64,000 nucleotides of DNA from Pegoplata infirma (taxonomy: Eukaryota > Arthropoda > Insecta > Diptera > Anthomyiidae): contig OY992540.1 in the NCBI GenBank assembly GCA_963921195.1, forward strand, positions 133,412,694 through 133,476,693, read 5' to 3'. A model generated the notes under the pieces. The model was not told the DNA's origin. It saw only the letters and a list, made by a program, of their open reading frames with translations, and made no database searches. Positions 43,801 through 55,059 of the stretch are shown in pieces. The translations under genes were made by a program, and so were the position numbers. The stretch's first letter is position 1, and every line of letters begins with the position of its first letter.

Positions 43801-44250
43801 TGTCTTTAGTACATAAATATAAGACCGTATCGGTTTTTACCTTTCTTTTTTGTTTGAGCTGAAAAGGGTCCAATAAGTTTCTATTGGGTGTCCAAATGAC
43901 TCCGTAAAATATATTTCCCTCCCGCATCGCGGTTAAAGTAAAAACCTTAACAAATTACATATTTCATCTTATTTCTAGGAAACCAGGTTTTTTTCTCTAT
44001 TTGGAAAAATAGGTATTCCCTGCCTAGACAAGATCACATTCAAAAATATTGCAAACAATTTTTTTCGCGAATTATTAAGCCACTTCAAAAAATTATACTA
44101 TGGCGGAAAACCTCCTGCTAGTATTCCAAATGCCTTCCCCGAAGTCCTGTATATATCAAAAAAATTCTTGGACAACCACATCACGGATTAAATAAAAACC
44201 CCAAAAAAACTATACTATACAAAAGGGGTCCAGAAAGTTTCTATTGGGAG
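43801..44250. repeat. Two related ~360-bp blocks, no gene
   Basis: AAAGGGTCCAATAAGTTTCTATTGGG (about 43863) recurs as AAGGGGTCCAGAAAGTTTCTATTGGG (about 44223), continuing after the hAT insertion at 45139-45250 (CTCTCGCATCGCGATTGAAG versus CTCCCGCATCGCGGTTAAAG). A tandem-type duplication of noncoding DNA. Confidence 0.55.
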
Positions 44251-45130
44251 TAGGGTTTCTATTCGGGAAAAAATTCCCGGGAATTCCCGGGAAATATTTT
44301 TCTTAAAATCCCGGGATTTTTTCATCGGGAATCTTCGGGAATTTGCAACAAAAAAATTGTGAGAAAAATGTTTTTAAAGTACGCATTTTATCACCAATTT
44401 AAAATTATTTATTAAAAATAATATTATTACCTGAAAAAACTTTAATTTTTGGAGAAAAATAGTTTGCATATTATTAAATTTGCATATTATTTAAGCTTTA
44501 AAGCAAATGTTCTTCAATCGATTGCGTGATAAAATACTAAACGAACCTGAATTTAACTTCGAAAATTGGTTGCGAATAGGCTGTAGTTTTTCCGATCTTA
44601 ATTTAGAGTGTTTTTTTAACTTGGTATTTTAAAATTCAATCTTTTTGGTCCTCAAATGAATTATTAGCAAAAAGCAATTAATTCAATATTTTTTTAAGAA
44701 TTTGAATCCAACCACCTTTCCAGTTTAAAATTTACCATTCATCTAATTTTTAAAAACTTGATATTCGTTTTAAGATTTTAACATTTTTTTATTGTTACAA
44801 TTAAATATAGTTATTATTTCCAATAATTACAAGAAAAAAATTTAAAAATCTTCAAAATCGAAAGAATATTAAAAAAATTAGGTGAATGGTGAAAAATTAG
44901 ATTTTCTGAATTTTCGAAGTTTACTATAAAATTTAAGAAAACCGTCTTACAAAAGATAACATGTGTTTTAAATTTAAAAATGTAACCATAATTTATAAAA
45001 AAAAGCTTATTAATATATGCCAATATTAAGAAATTGCTTAAATTAAAAAATTCCCGGGAATTCCCGGGAATTCGATTTTTTAAAAACGCTCTCCCGGGAA
45101 TTGAAAAAGTCCGGGAATTTAGAAACCCTA
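44251..45130. mobile_element. hAT-like element with exact 8-bp target duplication
   Basis: Ends TAGGGTTTCTA and TTTAGAAACCCTA are flanked by ATTGGGAG at 44243-44250 and 45131-45138. Subterminal arrays of TTCCCGGGAA (several copies at each end) are perfect palindromic words. The interior is A+T-rich; the minus-strand frame 44814-45173 runs across the end and is not coding. Nonautonomous. Confidence 0.85.
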
Positions 45131-45259
45131 ATTGGGAGTCAAAATGAATCCATAAACATTTTGTGAAAATCAATAATTTTCTTTTGCTCTCGCATCGCGA
45201 TTGAAGTGGCTTTTTTAATTTTTATTTAATTCACGATGTGGGTGCCAAAAATTTTTTTT

Positions 45260-47780
45260 TTGATTTTTATGAGACTTCGGTGAGGCCGTTAATTTGTTTT
45301 CTTTGAAGCAACTATATCCGGCTAACCTGCTCCAAATCCTTTTGGTCCGCGCCGGTATTGAAAGAAATCCCGGACTATGGTTCTGCTCGATTTGCTAGGC
45401 ACTTATACTGATGAAATCTGTCAGATTTAACTCCTGCAACGCAAGGGTTCACCTCAGAAAAAATCACAACTGCTCTGGTCTCCCAAACACCAGTGGAAAA
45501 TATATTATGTGGCACCATAATGTGATAATAGCCAACATAATTCACCGGCGTCATCGGTATCGCCATTGTCTTCGTCCTTATCGCCGCTATTTTTGCGGTC
45601 TTTTTCGTCGCCTTCGTCATCGCATCGGTAGCAACGGCACCTCCATCCTTCAGCAGCAACAACAAGAGCAACATTTAACAGCCAGAGCAGCGACGGTCGC
45701 AACTAACACCACATATTGCTGCAGCAGATCTGAGGTGATACTACAACGGCCTCCAGAACGCCGACAGTTATAATGTTCTGCACTCGGAACGCACCAGGGA
45801 CGGTATGCAATACAGAACTATCTTACCTGACCTCAACATAATAGATCCTTATTTGAACATCAAGGGATCGCAGCAGAAATAGAACATTATAATGTGTACA
45901 TTCCTCTAGTAACCAGTTTCCTGACAGGTTATCGCCCTGACATACCCAGGAAAATTTTTTGGAACAAATTCCTGGTTCAATAGATTCTTGAATACATTCT
46001 ACGGTAATCACAACAAAATTTGCTATGTAAAATTATTTTTCAAAAAAACTACTTGCTCTAAAAAACGATTGCTTTCGGGACAATTTCAAACAAAAATCAT
46101 TGATTCTGGAATGTTAAGTAGAACCGGTTGCAGGGTAGTTTGATGCGTTCTGGAACCGATTATTTGGAACAGAAAATTTTGCTGGGTAACGTTCCTCCTA
46201 GAATTGGATAACCGCATGGTGATGGAAGACCTTAATACCCACGATGAGCTAAGTATGGTGCTCAAATATTGGGGGAAGACCAGAGAGAGACATCACTGAG
46301 GCAACAGATTGACAACTTCACATTCTGCACAGTGAATGATGATGCTCCTACCCGGATTATGGAAAATTGCATCAGCTCGACAGATATTACCATCTCCAGT
46401 GCAGGTCTGATAAACTACGAAATCTGGCAATTCGTACTTGCTCTGTCATCAAACCTTCTCCCAATCATCATTTCACCCGATTACTTAAATGACTGTATTA
46501 TCTCAACCAGAAGAAAGCTGAGTTTACCAACCGTCTCTTCAACGAAATTCCTGCCCCATCCCATATAAGAACTGAGGATAAAATGTTTTAAAAAAATCGT
46601 GCTCGCTGCAGCTTCGTACAAGCTGGTTGAATCTCTTGAATCCCTGCGGCCAAATTTTCCAGCTGAGGTGGTAAACGAACAAAAGAGGAACAAGTGGGAG
46701 AAACATTTAAGATGTAAACTTAGCTCCGGAGCCAGTAAGCTATGGTCGACGGCCAGATCTCTATCGAACCCTGCGAAGAAAACTCTCGAGCACAAACATA
46801 ACATCTTCCAGCTGCTGAAGACCAACATGGCTTCCGTAAAAGCCACAACACAACAACAGAATTAGCCGCCATTACGTCACCGATAAGCCATGGTCAGATT
46901 CAGAATAGGCCGCGTAAGAGTACGTTCCTCTTGGCGCTTGACCTGTCTAAGACTTTTGACACGGTCGGCCATGCTACTCTATTCGGAGACATCGCCAGCT
47001 CTAGTCTCCCAGATTACATGAAGAGGTGGCTGGTTAATTGTATGTGCGGTAGGCTGACGTTTGTGGAGTTTAGAGACAAGAATTCCAAACCTCGTAGAAT
47101 TAAACACGGTGTCCCACAAAGTGGAGTTCTCTCCCCGGTCCTGTTTAATTACTACCACTCTAAACTAACCACATTACCTGATTGTGTTTACTTAACATCA
47201 TATGCAGAAGACTGTACAATAACGGCAACGGACCAAGATATTGATGATCTGTGTGTAAAGGTAAACATTTATCTCAGAGAAATCACCACACCCTTCACTG
47301 CGAGAAATATGCAGCACTTTTCAACTAAATCCTGGGCCACACTATTTACAACTTTCGACAGCCTTCACTTGTCCTTAGCGCAAGCCGGCGGTACTTGGGG
47401 AAAGGGCAAAATGAACTTGTTATCTACATATAAACCGATTGGCCGGCCAGTGGAAAACTATGCAGCACCAGTGTGAATCCAGAGTTCTAGTGACACTCAG
47501 TGAAGGATCATTAAAAAATGCAGCCCTGATAACTGTTACGGGTTGCATGCTAATCTCGGTCAAACACTTACATGAGGTGGCAGTGAAATAACACAACACT
47601 ATGCTTTCGAATAGTTCCGCCTGTCATCGGAGGTATCTTCGAAACACCATCTAACGGAGTTAGAGACCTCCCGAGGCATGCCAGGAAGAATCTTTGCATG
47701 TATGAATCTATGCGGTATTTGAGGGAACCGTTGGACCAACCCCGAGTCCTTCTGGCCCAATTAAGATCAAAGTGGTGACA
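45260..47780 (+). pseudogene. Strongly decayed non-LTR retrotransposon (zinc finger, endonuclease, RT remnants)
   Basis: In shifting plus-strand frames: RAGIERNPG and WFCSIC (about 45340-45400), SVRFNSCNARVHLRKNHNC (zinc-finger-like, 45414 on), EHYNVYIPLVTSFLTGYRPD (endonuclease region, about 45870), QQIDNFTFCTVNDDAPTRI (46300 on), KLWSTARSLSNPAKK (about 46740). The RT frame 46931-47476 has ALDLSKTFDTVGHATL (motif A), HGVPQSGVLSPVLF (motif B, Gly to Ser) and TSYAEDCTI (motif C, ADD changed to AED). After SKSWATLFTTFDSL a deletion joins to YKPIGRPVENYAAPV. Multiple frameshifts, stops and lost catalytic residues show long neutral decay. GC content is higher than the surroundings. Confidence 0.8.
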
Positions 47781-48410
47781 ATAATTTATTATTCTGCAGG
47801 CATACCCTCAAGGACCCTAAAGCAGATTACATTTAATTTAGTTTCCACTTAACTGCAGTTGTCCCTTAGAATACAACAACCCCTTATTCCCCTGTTGATG
47901 ACAGCCATAACGAGATTACCTTTTACCACCTCACTTAAAAACCGAGTCCAGAATTTGACGATCACCTTACCCTCTTAGGTAAAGGTTTCTCGTCGGACAA
48001 GCGCAACCTTTTACTAGACTTCGATGACGAGGCCGAAACAGCGCCCTGTTTGTCAGATTCGCACATTGCTAAAAGTTAACACTGTTCTTCCATAACTCCT
48101 TTCGTCTGAAATTGCGATGCGTTCTCGCATTCGGAGAGCGTCACATGATGGCGTGGGATTATTTTGTTAATTAGTTTCAAACAAAGCGTTCTCTGGCTGT
48201 GCCTGATCTTTGATGGCTTACGTTTGCTTTTATTTTTGTCACAAATATTAGGCTGAACACCATAACACGAGTCAAGGCCGGACTCTAAGGTCGAAACCTT
48301 TAAAACGGTGCTACGACCAGCAGTATTCGGTGAGGCAGAGTCTCGAATTAATCCCGTATCATTTGTGTCCATTTCTTTACTTTTTCTTAAGTTAAAACAC
48401 GTCCACACTT
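47781..48410 (-). pseudogene. Possible LINE ORF1 (gag-like) remnant, opposite strand
   Basis: The minus frame 48076-48408 (110 aa) contains KNKSKRKPSKIR and a KLINKIIPRHH segment. Downstream, broken frames read DEKPLPKRVRV and RFLSEVVKGNLVMAVINRG, then VETKLNVI and RVLEGMP. The arrangement (basic, Ser/Lys-rich segment followed by a short alpha-beta block) recalls ORF1 proteins of fly LINEs, but no CCHC knuckle is seen. It is more GC-rich than its surroundings, like the neighbouring LINE. A function is not claimed. Confidence 0.3.
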
Positions 48411-48838
48411 GTCAAAAGTTAAACGATAATTTTTTTACCTCGTTTCTGAAATATTTTCTGCACAAAATTATTTAAGTAGAAGGAAAAAGTACCAAATATA
48501 CTTTTTTTCGTCTTTTTTCGCCATCAAAATCGGAATTTTCAAAAAGTACTTTTTATAAACCGTTTTTATGTTTCTATGCTCATCATTTAAGGAGATAAAA
48601 ATGGTTCTGAATAAAGTACACTGCTGCACCAATTTTTGTCACCCATAACTGGAATTTCCTAAAAGTACTTTTTTTAGAATGTTGTTTTTTTTTCGCCGAA
48701 GGATCCTACATTCCCAAGATTCTGGGACTATTATTTCAGCAGGTAGAAATGTACCAAAGTACAATTCCTAACATTTCCCCAATTAAATTGGAATTTGAAA
48801 AAGGAACTTTTTTCAAAAGGTACTTTTTTTAAAATTCC

Positions 48839-49070
48839 CTTTTTTCAAAATGTACTTACTTCAAAAGTTATTTTTTCCAAAAGGTAATTTTTTGAAAAGG
48901 TACTTTTTAAAAAGGTACTTTTTTCAAAAGGTACATTTTTCAAAAGTTAATTTTTTCATAAGTTACTTTTTTCAAAAGTTACTTTTTTCAAAAGGTACTT
49001 TTATCAAAAGGTACTTTTTTCAAATGGCACTTTTTTCAAAAGGCTCTTTTTTCAAAAGGTACTTTTCTAT
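48839..49070. repeat. 16-bp minisatellite, first tract
   Basis: Units of the form TTTTTTCAAAAGGTAC, about 14 copies, with frequent GTT for GGT variants. Confidence 0.85.
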
Positions 49071-49496
49071 GCTAATCATTGAAGTGTGTTTTAATTTTTA
49101 TTAAATAATAAAAATTAGTTATTTATTCAACCTTTTAATTGTGCAATGAAAAAGAGTTTATTCTGGTTCGAGGCCTTTTCATGTTCCCCTTTATTAATTA
49201 ACATAACAAGTACTTATGATAACTCTACTTTCTTTATTGGGATATTCTTCCATTATTCTCCCATCATTTAAGGATATAAAAATGGTACTTAATATTGTAC
49301 ACTGCTGTACCAATTGTTGTCACTCATAACAGGAATTTCCAAAAAATGCTTTGTTTAGAATGTTGTTTTTTTCGCCGGAGGATCCTACATTCCAAAGATT
49401 CTAGAACTATTTTTTTAGCATGTAGAAAATGTACCAAAATAACAATTCTTAACCCTTTTTTACCCAATTAAATTTAAATTTCCAAGATGTACTTTT

Positions 49497-50001
49497 TTTA
49501 AAAGGTGCTTGTTTAAAAGGTACTTTTTTCAAAAGGTTCTTTTCTTTTCAAAAGGTACTTATTTCAAAAGTTATTTTTTCCAAAAAGTAATTTTTTCAAA
49601 AGTTCTTTTTTTCAAAATGTTCTTTTTTCAAAAGGTACTTTTTATCAAAAGATACTTTTTTCAAAAAGTACTTTTTTCAAAAGGTACTTTTATCAAAAGA
49701 TACTTTTTTCAAAAAGTACTTTTTTCAAAAGGTACTTTTTTCAAAAGGTACTTTTTTCAAAAGGTACCTTTTTCAAAAGGTTCTTTTTTCAAAAGGTACT
49801 TTTTTCAAAAGGTACTTTTTTCAAAAGGTACTTTTTTCAAAAGGTACTTTTTTTAAAGGCTCTTTTTTCAAAAGGTTCTTTTTTTAAAAGGTACTTTTTT
49901 CAAAAGGTACTTTTTTCAAAAGGTACTTTTTTCAAAAGGTACTTTTTTCAAAAGGTACTTTTTTCAAAAGGTACTTTTTTCAAAAGGTACTTTTCAGAAA
50001 A
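49497..50001. repeat. 16-bp minisatellite, second tract (about 30 units)
   Basis: Nearly uniform TTTTTTCAAAAGGTAC units, most regular from 49740 to 49995. Because 16 is not a multiple of 3, all frames read the same 16-residue cycle (FFQKVLFSKGTFFKRY), which explains the apparent ORF 49509-49856; it is not a gene. Confidence 0.9.
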
Positions 50002-50860
50002 AAGTATTAAAATTAGAAACCTCATGTCTGAAACATTTTCTGTAAAAAAAAAACTTTAAGAAAAAATTCTCTAAGCATCAAATACTTTTTCCATAAAAAA
50101 AAATGTTTTAGACATCCTGCAAAAAATTTCTGCTATTAAGACTTTGTCACAACTGTTTAGAAAAAGAAATGAAGAAATCCTTCCTTATTGAAAAAGAAAG
50201 AAACTCATTTAAGGAACTCAAAATAAATTAAAACTAGTCCAAGCTAGTTAAATGAATAACTTTTTTTTTTCTTTCTTTCAATTCTATTCATTCTTTGGCT
50301 TAAGTTCAGTTTTTTACATCCATCCATTCATTCAGTTTTGTTTGTGTTTATATACTTGACTTTAGTTTTTCCTAAAAAAAAAAAAAAAAATCATAACATT
50401 TTCTTCATTTTCTTTATGTACTTTTTAGCTTTGTCCATGAAACAATAAAGTCTACTTTTTCATTTGCTTTTTCAAGTTTCTATGTTTTTTTTTTTTAGTA
50501 TTTTGTCCACAATTTGTTTGCGCTTCAAGTAATAGGAAAAGTTAAGTACAAGTAAATATGGTTGTAAATCAAAAAAGAAATCTAATAAATTATATATTAA
50601 CTGAACAAAAGATTTTTTTTTTATATATAATTGTTGATTTTTGTACTTTAATTATATTATTTTATGGATATACATGAAATATTAGTTTAAAGTTGTGATT
50701 TATACTTCCCATAAACTTTCTATAATTACCTTAAAACGATAAAAGTTAAGCACAATCTGAAAGAGAAAATAAATAAATTTTAAATCTTTTAATATGCTAT
50801 TAAGAAATATTACTTTTATAAAGTTTTGGGAATTATAAGCTTAACTTTTATAATATTTTG
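50002..50860. other. No gene seen; A+T-rich
   Basis: Simple-sequence-like A+T-rich DNA with homopolymer runs; no repeat relationship or coding frame recognised. Confidence 0.5.
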
Positions 50861-52314
50861 GCTGTAGAGCACGACATACCGAGGCGTTTGAATACCATTG
50901 TACATTTTAGAACAGAAATGTACCAAAAAATGTACAATTGTAACAAATTTTGAGTGTCTACATATTTTACATAGGGGAATTGTACCAAAAAAGTACCACT
51001 GTACCAAATTTTTAGTCTTCACAAGTTTTTCACTAGAGGTCTTCATAGGAAGAAAGTTCATCTGGCCTATGTCAAGCCATTATTTCAGAAGATAAAAAAG
51101 TACCAAAGTACAAGTTTTTACCCTATTAATATCGGAATTTTCAAAGGCAATTTTTTCTAAATGTTTTCTCTGTTGGAGGTTGCTATACGTATGACAAATT
51201 TCAAGTTCCTAGGATCATATTTGCAAGAGATAAAAAAAGTACCAAAGTACATTTTTTTGTCCTTTTTGTCCTCTTAGGAACAGTTTTTTCCTCTAGAGGT
51301 TCCTACATTCCAAATTTAAAGTTAAGACGATTTTCCCCCATAAATGATCATACATTTTAAATTTAATGTTTCTAGAAACATTATTTAAGGACATAGAAAA
51401 TGTACCAAAATAAGATGTTAACTCTTTTAGCTCTTTAATTCTTAAAAGGTGCTTGTGTCAGCAGTTTTTTACGCTGGATACTCCTACATTCCGAGTTTTA
51501 AGTTTCATTATTTCAGGAGATAGAAAAAGTACCAAAGCATAATTTTTTAACCCTTTTTCCCCTACTATAATATGAATTTCTAAAGAGCACTTTTTTCATT
51601 TTCAAGTTTTAAGGACCATTAGAAAATGTACCAAAGTAAATATTTCGTTCTCTAAGAATCGAAACTTCAAAAAAGTACTTTGTTTCAAATGTTAGATAAA
51701 AAAGATAAAAAAATACCAAAAAAAGTTTTTTTTTAATTCTCTAAGAATCGAAACTTCAAGAATGTACTATTTTGATGATATTTTTTTCAGCTAGATGATT
51801 TAATATTCCAAATTTCAGATCAAGATGTTTTTTCCGCATAAATAATCCATCATTTAAAGTTTCCCTTTTTACGCCTTTTAAAGGTCTGAACAGAACAAGC
51901 CCGGCACGACTTTTTCCATACGATTTGACAGTTAAAAACCGTGACCGGCACGACAAAAAATTAAAACTTATTTTATTTTATCTCCGGGTTCTCTCAATCT
52001 CCCTCCCTCTCACACTCCAGGGTTGCCGCATTTTCTCAACAATTTTTTATTTTTTCATTCACAATGGTGTAACAAACGTACAGTAGTGCCAACTTAATCA
52101 CATTGACTATGTGATAAGCGATTTTTTTCCGTAAAATTACTCTAATTTTATTAAAAGTTAGCACCACTGAACAAACAAATGACATTTTTTGCCGTCGCCG
52201 TGCCCCGTCATTGTTTTGGGCCTATATTCTCCGGCAACGGCAACCGTCCCCCGTGCCGTGCTTGTTCTGTTTCTACCTTAAATCGGAATTTCCATAAAGT
52301 ACTTTTTTAGATGC

Positions 52315-52570
52315 TTTTTATACCCTCCAACGCATCGAAATATCGGTAAGGGACCCCAATAAGTATATATAATTGATCAGTGATCGATTCTAAGACATTT
52401 TGGCGATGTCCGTCTGTCCGACCGTCTGTTGTTAACACGATACAGACTAAAATAAGAGAACTAGACCCCTCAAGTTTGGCACAAATATGTCTTATGGCCC
52501 TAGGCAGGTTAAGTTCGGAAATGGGCAAAATCGGTCCAGGGGGAAAAAGTTCCCTTTTAAAGAACTAAAC
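52315..52570 (+). repeat. Dispersed GTCCGTC repeat
   Basis: TTTTATACCCTCCAACGC, CATCGAAATATCGG, GGACCCCAATAAGTATATA, GATTCTAAGAC and GATGTCCGTCTGTCCGACC match the plan of 10916. The right side (GGCAAAATCGGTCCAGGGGGAAA) resembles the inverse of 16250-16360. Confidence 0.65.
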
Positions 52571-52674
52571 AAACCTCTGAAAATCGCCAATATTTGAAAC
52601 GTTTTTTTGAATTTTTGATAAAAAAATTAAACATTTTTATGTTCCCAGAAGTTCAAAGTCCTGCGATTGGACCC

Positions 52675-53204
52675 ACACTAAAAAAAAAACTTGTAAAATT
52701 ACAAGAAATGTTTGTAACTTTTTTTGCTACCGTCTATTTGTCAAGAATTCCTTGTTATTTTACAAGCTTTATTACCAATAATCTTGTAATTTTACGCTTT
52801 TTACCAAAAAAATTGTAAATTCACAATTTTTTTGACGCGATAAAACTTACAAGGAGGTTTCGTGATTTTAATAGATTTTTTTCTACCTCCTATTTTATGA
52901 GAATTCCTAGTAAAAGTTACGAACTTTTTTGTAATTTTACAAGATTTTTATCAATAAAATTGTAAATTTATACTTTTTTTGGCGAAATAAAATTTACAAG
53001 AAATTCTCGTAAATTTACTAGATTTTTTTTTTGTAAAAAATCTTGGAAATTTGTAAAATTACAAGAAAAACTATAAAATTACAAAAAAAAATTTGAATTT
53101 CGATCGAAAATTATTTGTTAAAAAAAAGGAAAACTGTCAAATATTGGTTAAATGGGATAACGAGACTTTTTCTAGCAATTTGACGAGGGTTTTTTTTGAG
53201 TGCA
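52675..53204. mobile_element. CACTC-like element, subfamily 4, degenerate copy
   Basis: The left end is CACACTAAAAAAAAAACTTG, the right end GAGGGTTTTTTTTGAGTGC. The interior has alternating CTTGTAAAATTACAAG-type words in both orientations and resembles 26340-26948. TA duplications are not visible, so the tips have decayed. Confidence 0.55.
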
Positions 53205-53339
53205 GGGGTTTAAAAAATGTCGCGTTTCTTGGTCCGCCCTCTTTTTAGGGCGTGGATAAAAAAATAATTTAAATAATAAATAGATAAAAAAATAATTTAA
53301 ATAGTAAATGGATAAAAAAATAATTTAAATAATAATAAA

Positions 53340-53529
53340 GGGTTCCCCGTAGGCTAGTTGGTAGCGTGCTAGCCTTTCAACGTGGGGGTCGTGGGTTCGA
53401 TTCCCACCAGAGCCCTTGGTTTTTTTCGCTACAGCGAGACGACGGTCATTGATACCAGTTCTCGGTTAGGTTGAATGTATTAAGAATGAATTGTAAATAA
53501 TAATTGATCTTGTGATAAAAACTAGTCGT
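53340..53529 (+). mobile_element. tRNA-derived SINE, copy 3, with 10-bp target duplication
   Basis: Same A-box/B-box head and body as the other two copies; it ends AATAATTGATCTTGTGAT plus an A-rich tail. The duplication TAATAATAAA lies at 53330-53339 and 53530-53539. This uninterrupted copy defines the empty site of the MITE in copy 1. Confidence 0.88.
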
Positions 53530-53539
53530 TAATAATAAA

Positions 53540-53953
53540 ATTTTAACACTTTAGTGCACAAAGCAGATTACAATGAACTTGTATACATATACCGCGAGGG
53601 CATGGAGTCCCCCCACTTACCGCTCCTCCCCAAAAAAAAAACGTCCCTGTCAAAAAATTTTTATTTTTTTTTTATTTTTTTACATATTGGAGGGTATAAA
53701 AGATTTTAACACTCTCACTTGTTTTCACTAAAAGCGTATAGTTTTTGGAACCATTAGTTTATGACATCGAAATAGTAGTAAAATGGCCGTTTTCCTAATT
53801 TTTACCCTCTAAGAATCGAAAATTAAAAAAGTAAGGGTTTTGCAAAGTCAGTTCTGATATCTTTTTTATGTACCACTGAAGTTTTTAATTTTTTTTTCAA
53901 CGGCAATTGGAAAACGTCATCCGAGCTTCTAAAAATGGTTTGATGTGAAATTG
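53540..53953. other. No gene seen; fragments of dispersed repeats
   Basis: TGGAGGGTATAAAAGATTTTAACACTC is a dispersed-repeat end; TATAGTTTTTGGAACCATTA and CTCTAAGAATCGAAA belong to the degenerate AAAGTAC family. Confidence 0.5.
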
Positions 53954-55059
53954 CACGCAGAAAAAAAACATGGTTGCGGTGATCATGATTTAAGAGCGTC
54001 ATATTATGATTGGAAATATGGTTGTAGCAATAATGTTAATATGATTGAAGGCAACAAGGAATGTTAATCATTATATGATTGCGGCAATAATGGCTTAAAT
54101 GTTATATAATTATCATAATATGATTCCAGTTTATTATACATATATATTTTTTTTTTTAATTGAGAAAATTTATTATGCTTTAATACCACACGTTTATAAG
54201 AATTCTTCATTACTTTTTTTTGATAAAGTTCACACCAATCATTTATTTTTTGTTTTTAAATGTTGTTTTTTATAAATATGAAACCATTTTTATTAATTTT
54301 GATTCAATTTAGTGGCAACCTGCGTTTTACATCAATGATGTGCAATAAACTTATGGCATTTTTCTAAAAAATTTCATCAACTATAACATTTTTGCCAGCT
54401 AACATTGAATGATTGTATAAATCATTAAGTTATTGACAAAATCATAACATATTTGCTGCAATCATAACGTATTTGTTACAAAATTAAAATTATTTTCAGC
54501 AATTATAACACATTCAGTAAACAAAAAATGCACAAAAAACACTTTAATATTTTCGATTTGAAGTTTTTATTTAAAATGGAAAGTTATTTTTAAACTGCAC
54601 AATAAATAAATTATATAAAGTAGCTTTTCGTATTTCATTTCCTTCTGCGTTGATCCAATTTTTTAACTCAAATTGCCTTAAATTTTTTAAAGTACTAAAT
54701 GTTAGTGGCGTCTTTTGCTGGCAAAACACTCAGCTGATGAATAAACCTGACAATGTTTGCAAAAATCAATTTTCATTAAGTTTTTATTATCTAATGATTG
54801 TTATAATCATGTTATGTTCAAATTTTTGGTGTGTCGAGAATATAATTAACTATAACATTGTTACAACAACCATATTGTACTTTTGGAAATTGCAATTATT
54901 TTATCATGATTGAAGCGACCATTAAATGTCTAAAACAACCATATAAATGATTAAATACAGTTTTAAAAACAATAACTTGATTGCTGCAATCATAACTGGG
55001 TTTAGAGATCATAGTATAGTTGCTGCGATCATGTCGCAACCATATTTTTTCTCTGCGTG
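53954..55059. mobile_element. Element with CACGCAGAAAAAA ends
   Basis: CACGCAGAAAAAAAACATGG(TTGCGGTGATCATGAT) at the left pairs with ATCATGTCGCAACCATATTTTTTCTCTGCGTG at the right, over more than 30 bp. The interior is filled with ATCATAA and GCAACAATCATA words in both orientations. No safe target duplication and no transposase frame. Confidence 0.7.

Larger units (their letters stand above)
48415..52310. repeat. Degenerate 'AAAGTAC' repeat region
   Basis: A unit of very roughly 200-400 bp recurs: CATTATTTCAGGAGATAGAAA, GTACCAAAGTACAATTTTT, AACCCTTTTT, AATCGGAATTTCCAAAAAG, TACTTTTTTCAGAATGTT and GGATCCTACATTCCAAG. It is seen near 48480, 48600, 48760, 49270, 49440, 51080, 51220, 51400, 51520, 51650 and 52270, and more weakly at 42.8-43.0 and 53.7-53.85 kb. 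Two tracts of the 16-bp minisatellite grew from its AAAAGTACTTTTT core. Confidence 0.65.

Noticed and set aside
44814..45173. 119-codon minus-strand frame
   Set aside because: It crosses the hAT terminus and its target duplication into flanking DNA, and has low-complexity composition.
45375..45773. Overlapping frames on both strands around 45.4-45.8 kb
   Set aside because: They are shadows and fragments of the decayed plus-strand LINE; only the Cys/His-containing segment is meaningful.
49509..49856. 115-codon frame rich in FFQKVLFSKGT
   Set aside because: It is generated by the 16-bp minisatellite, which reads the same in all frames; no gene.
49497..50001. CRISPR-like regular repeats
   Set aside because: Contiguous tandem units without spacers in eukaryotic DNA.
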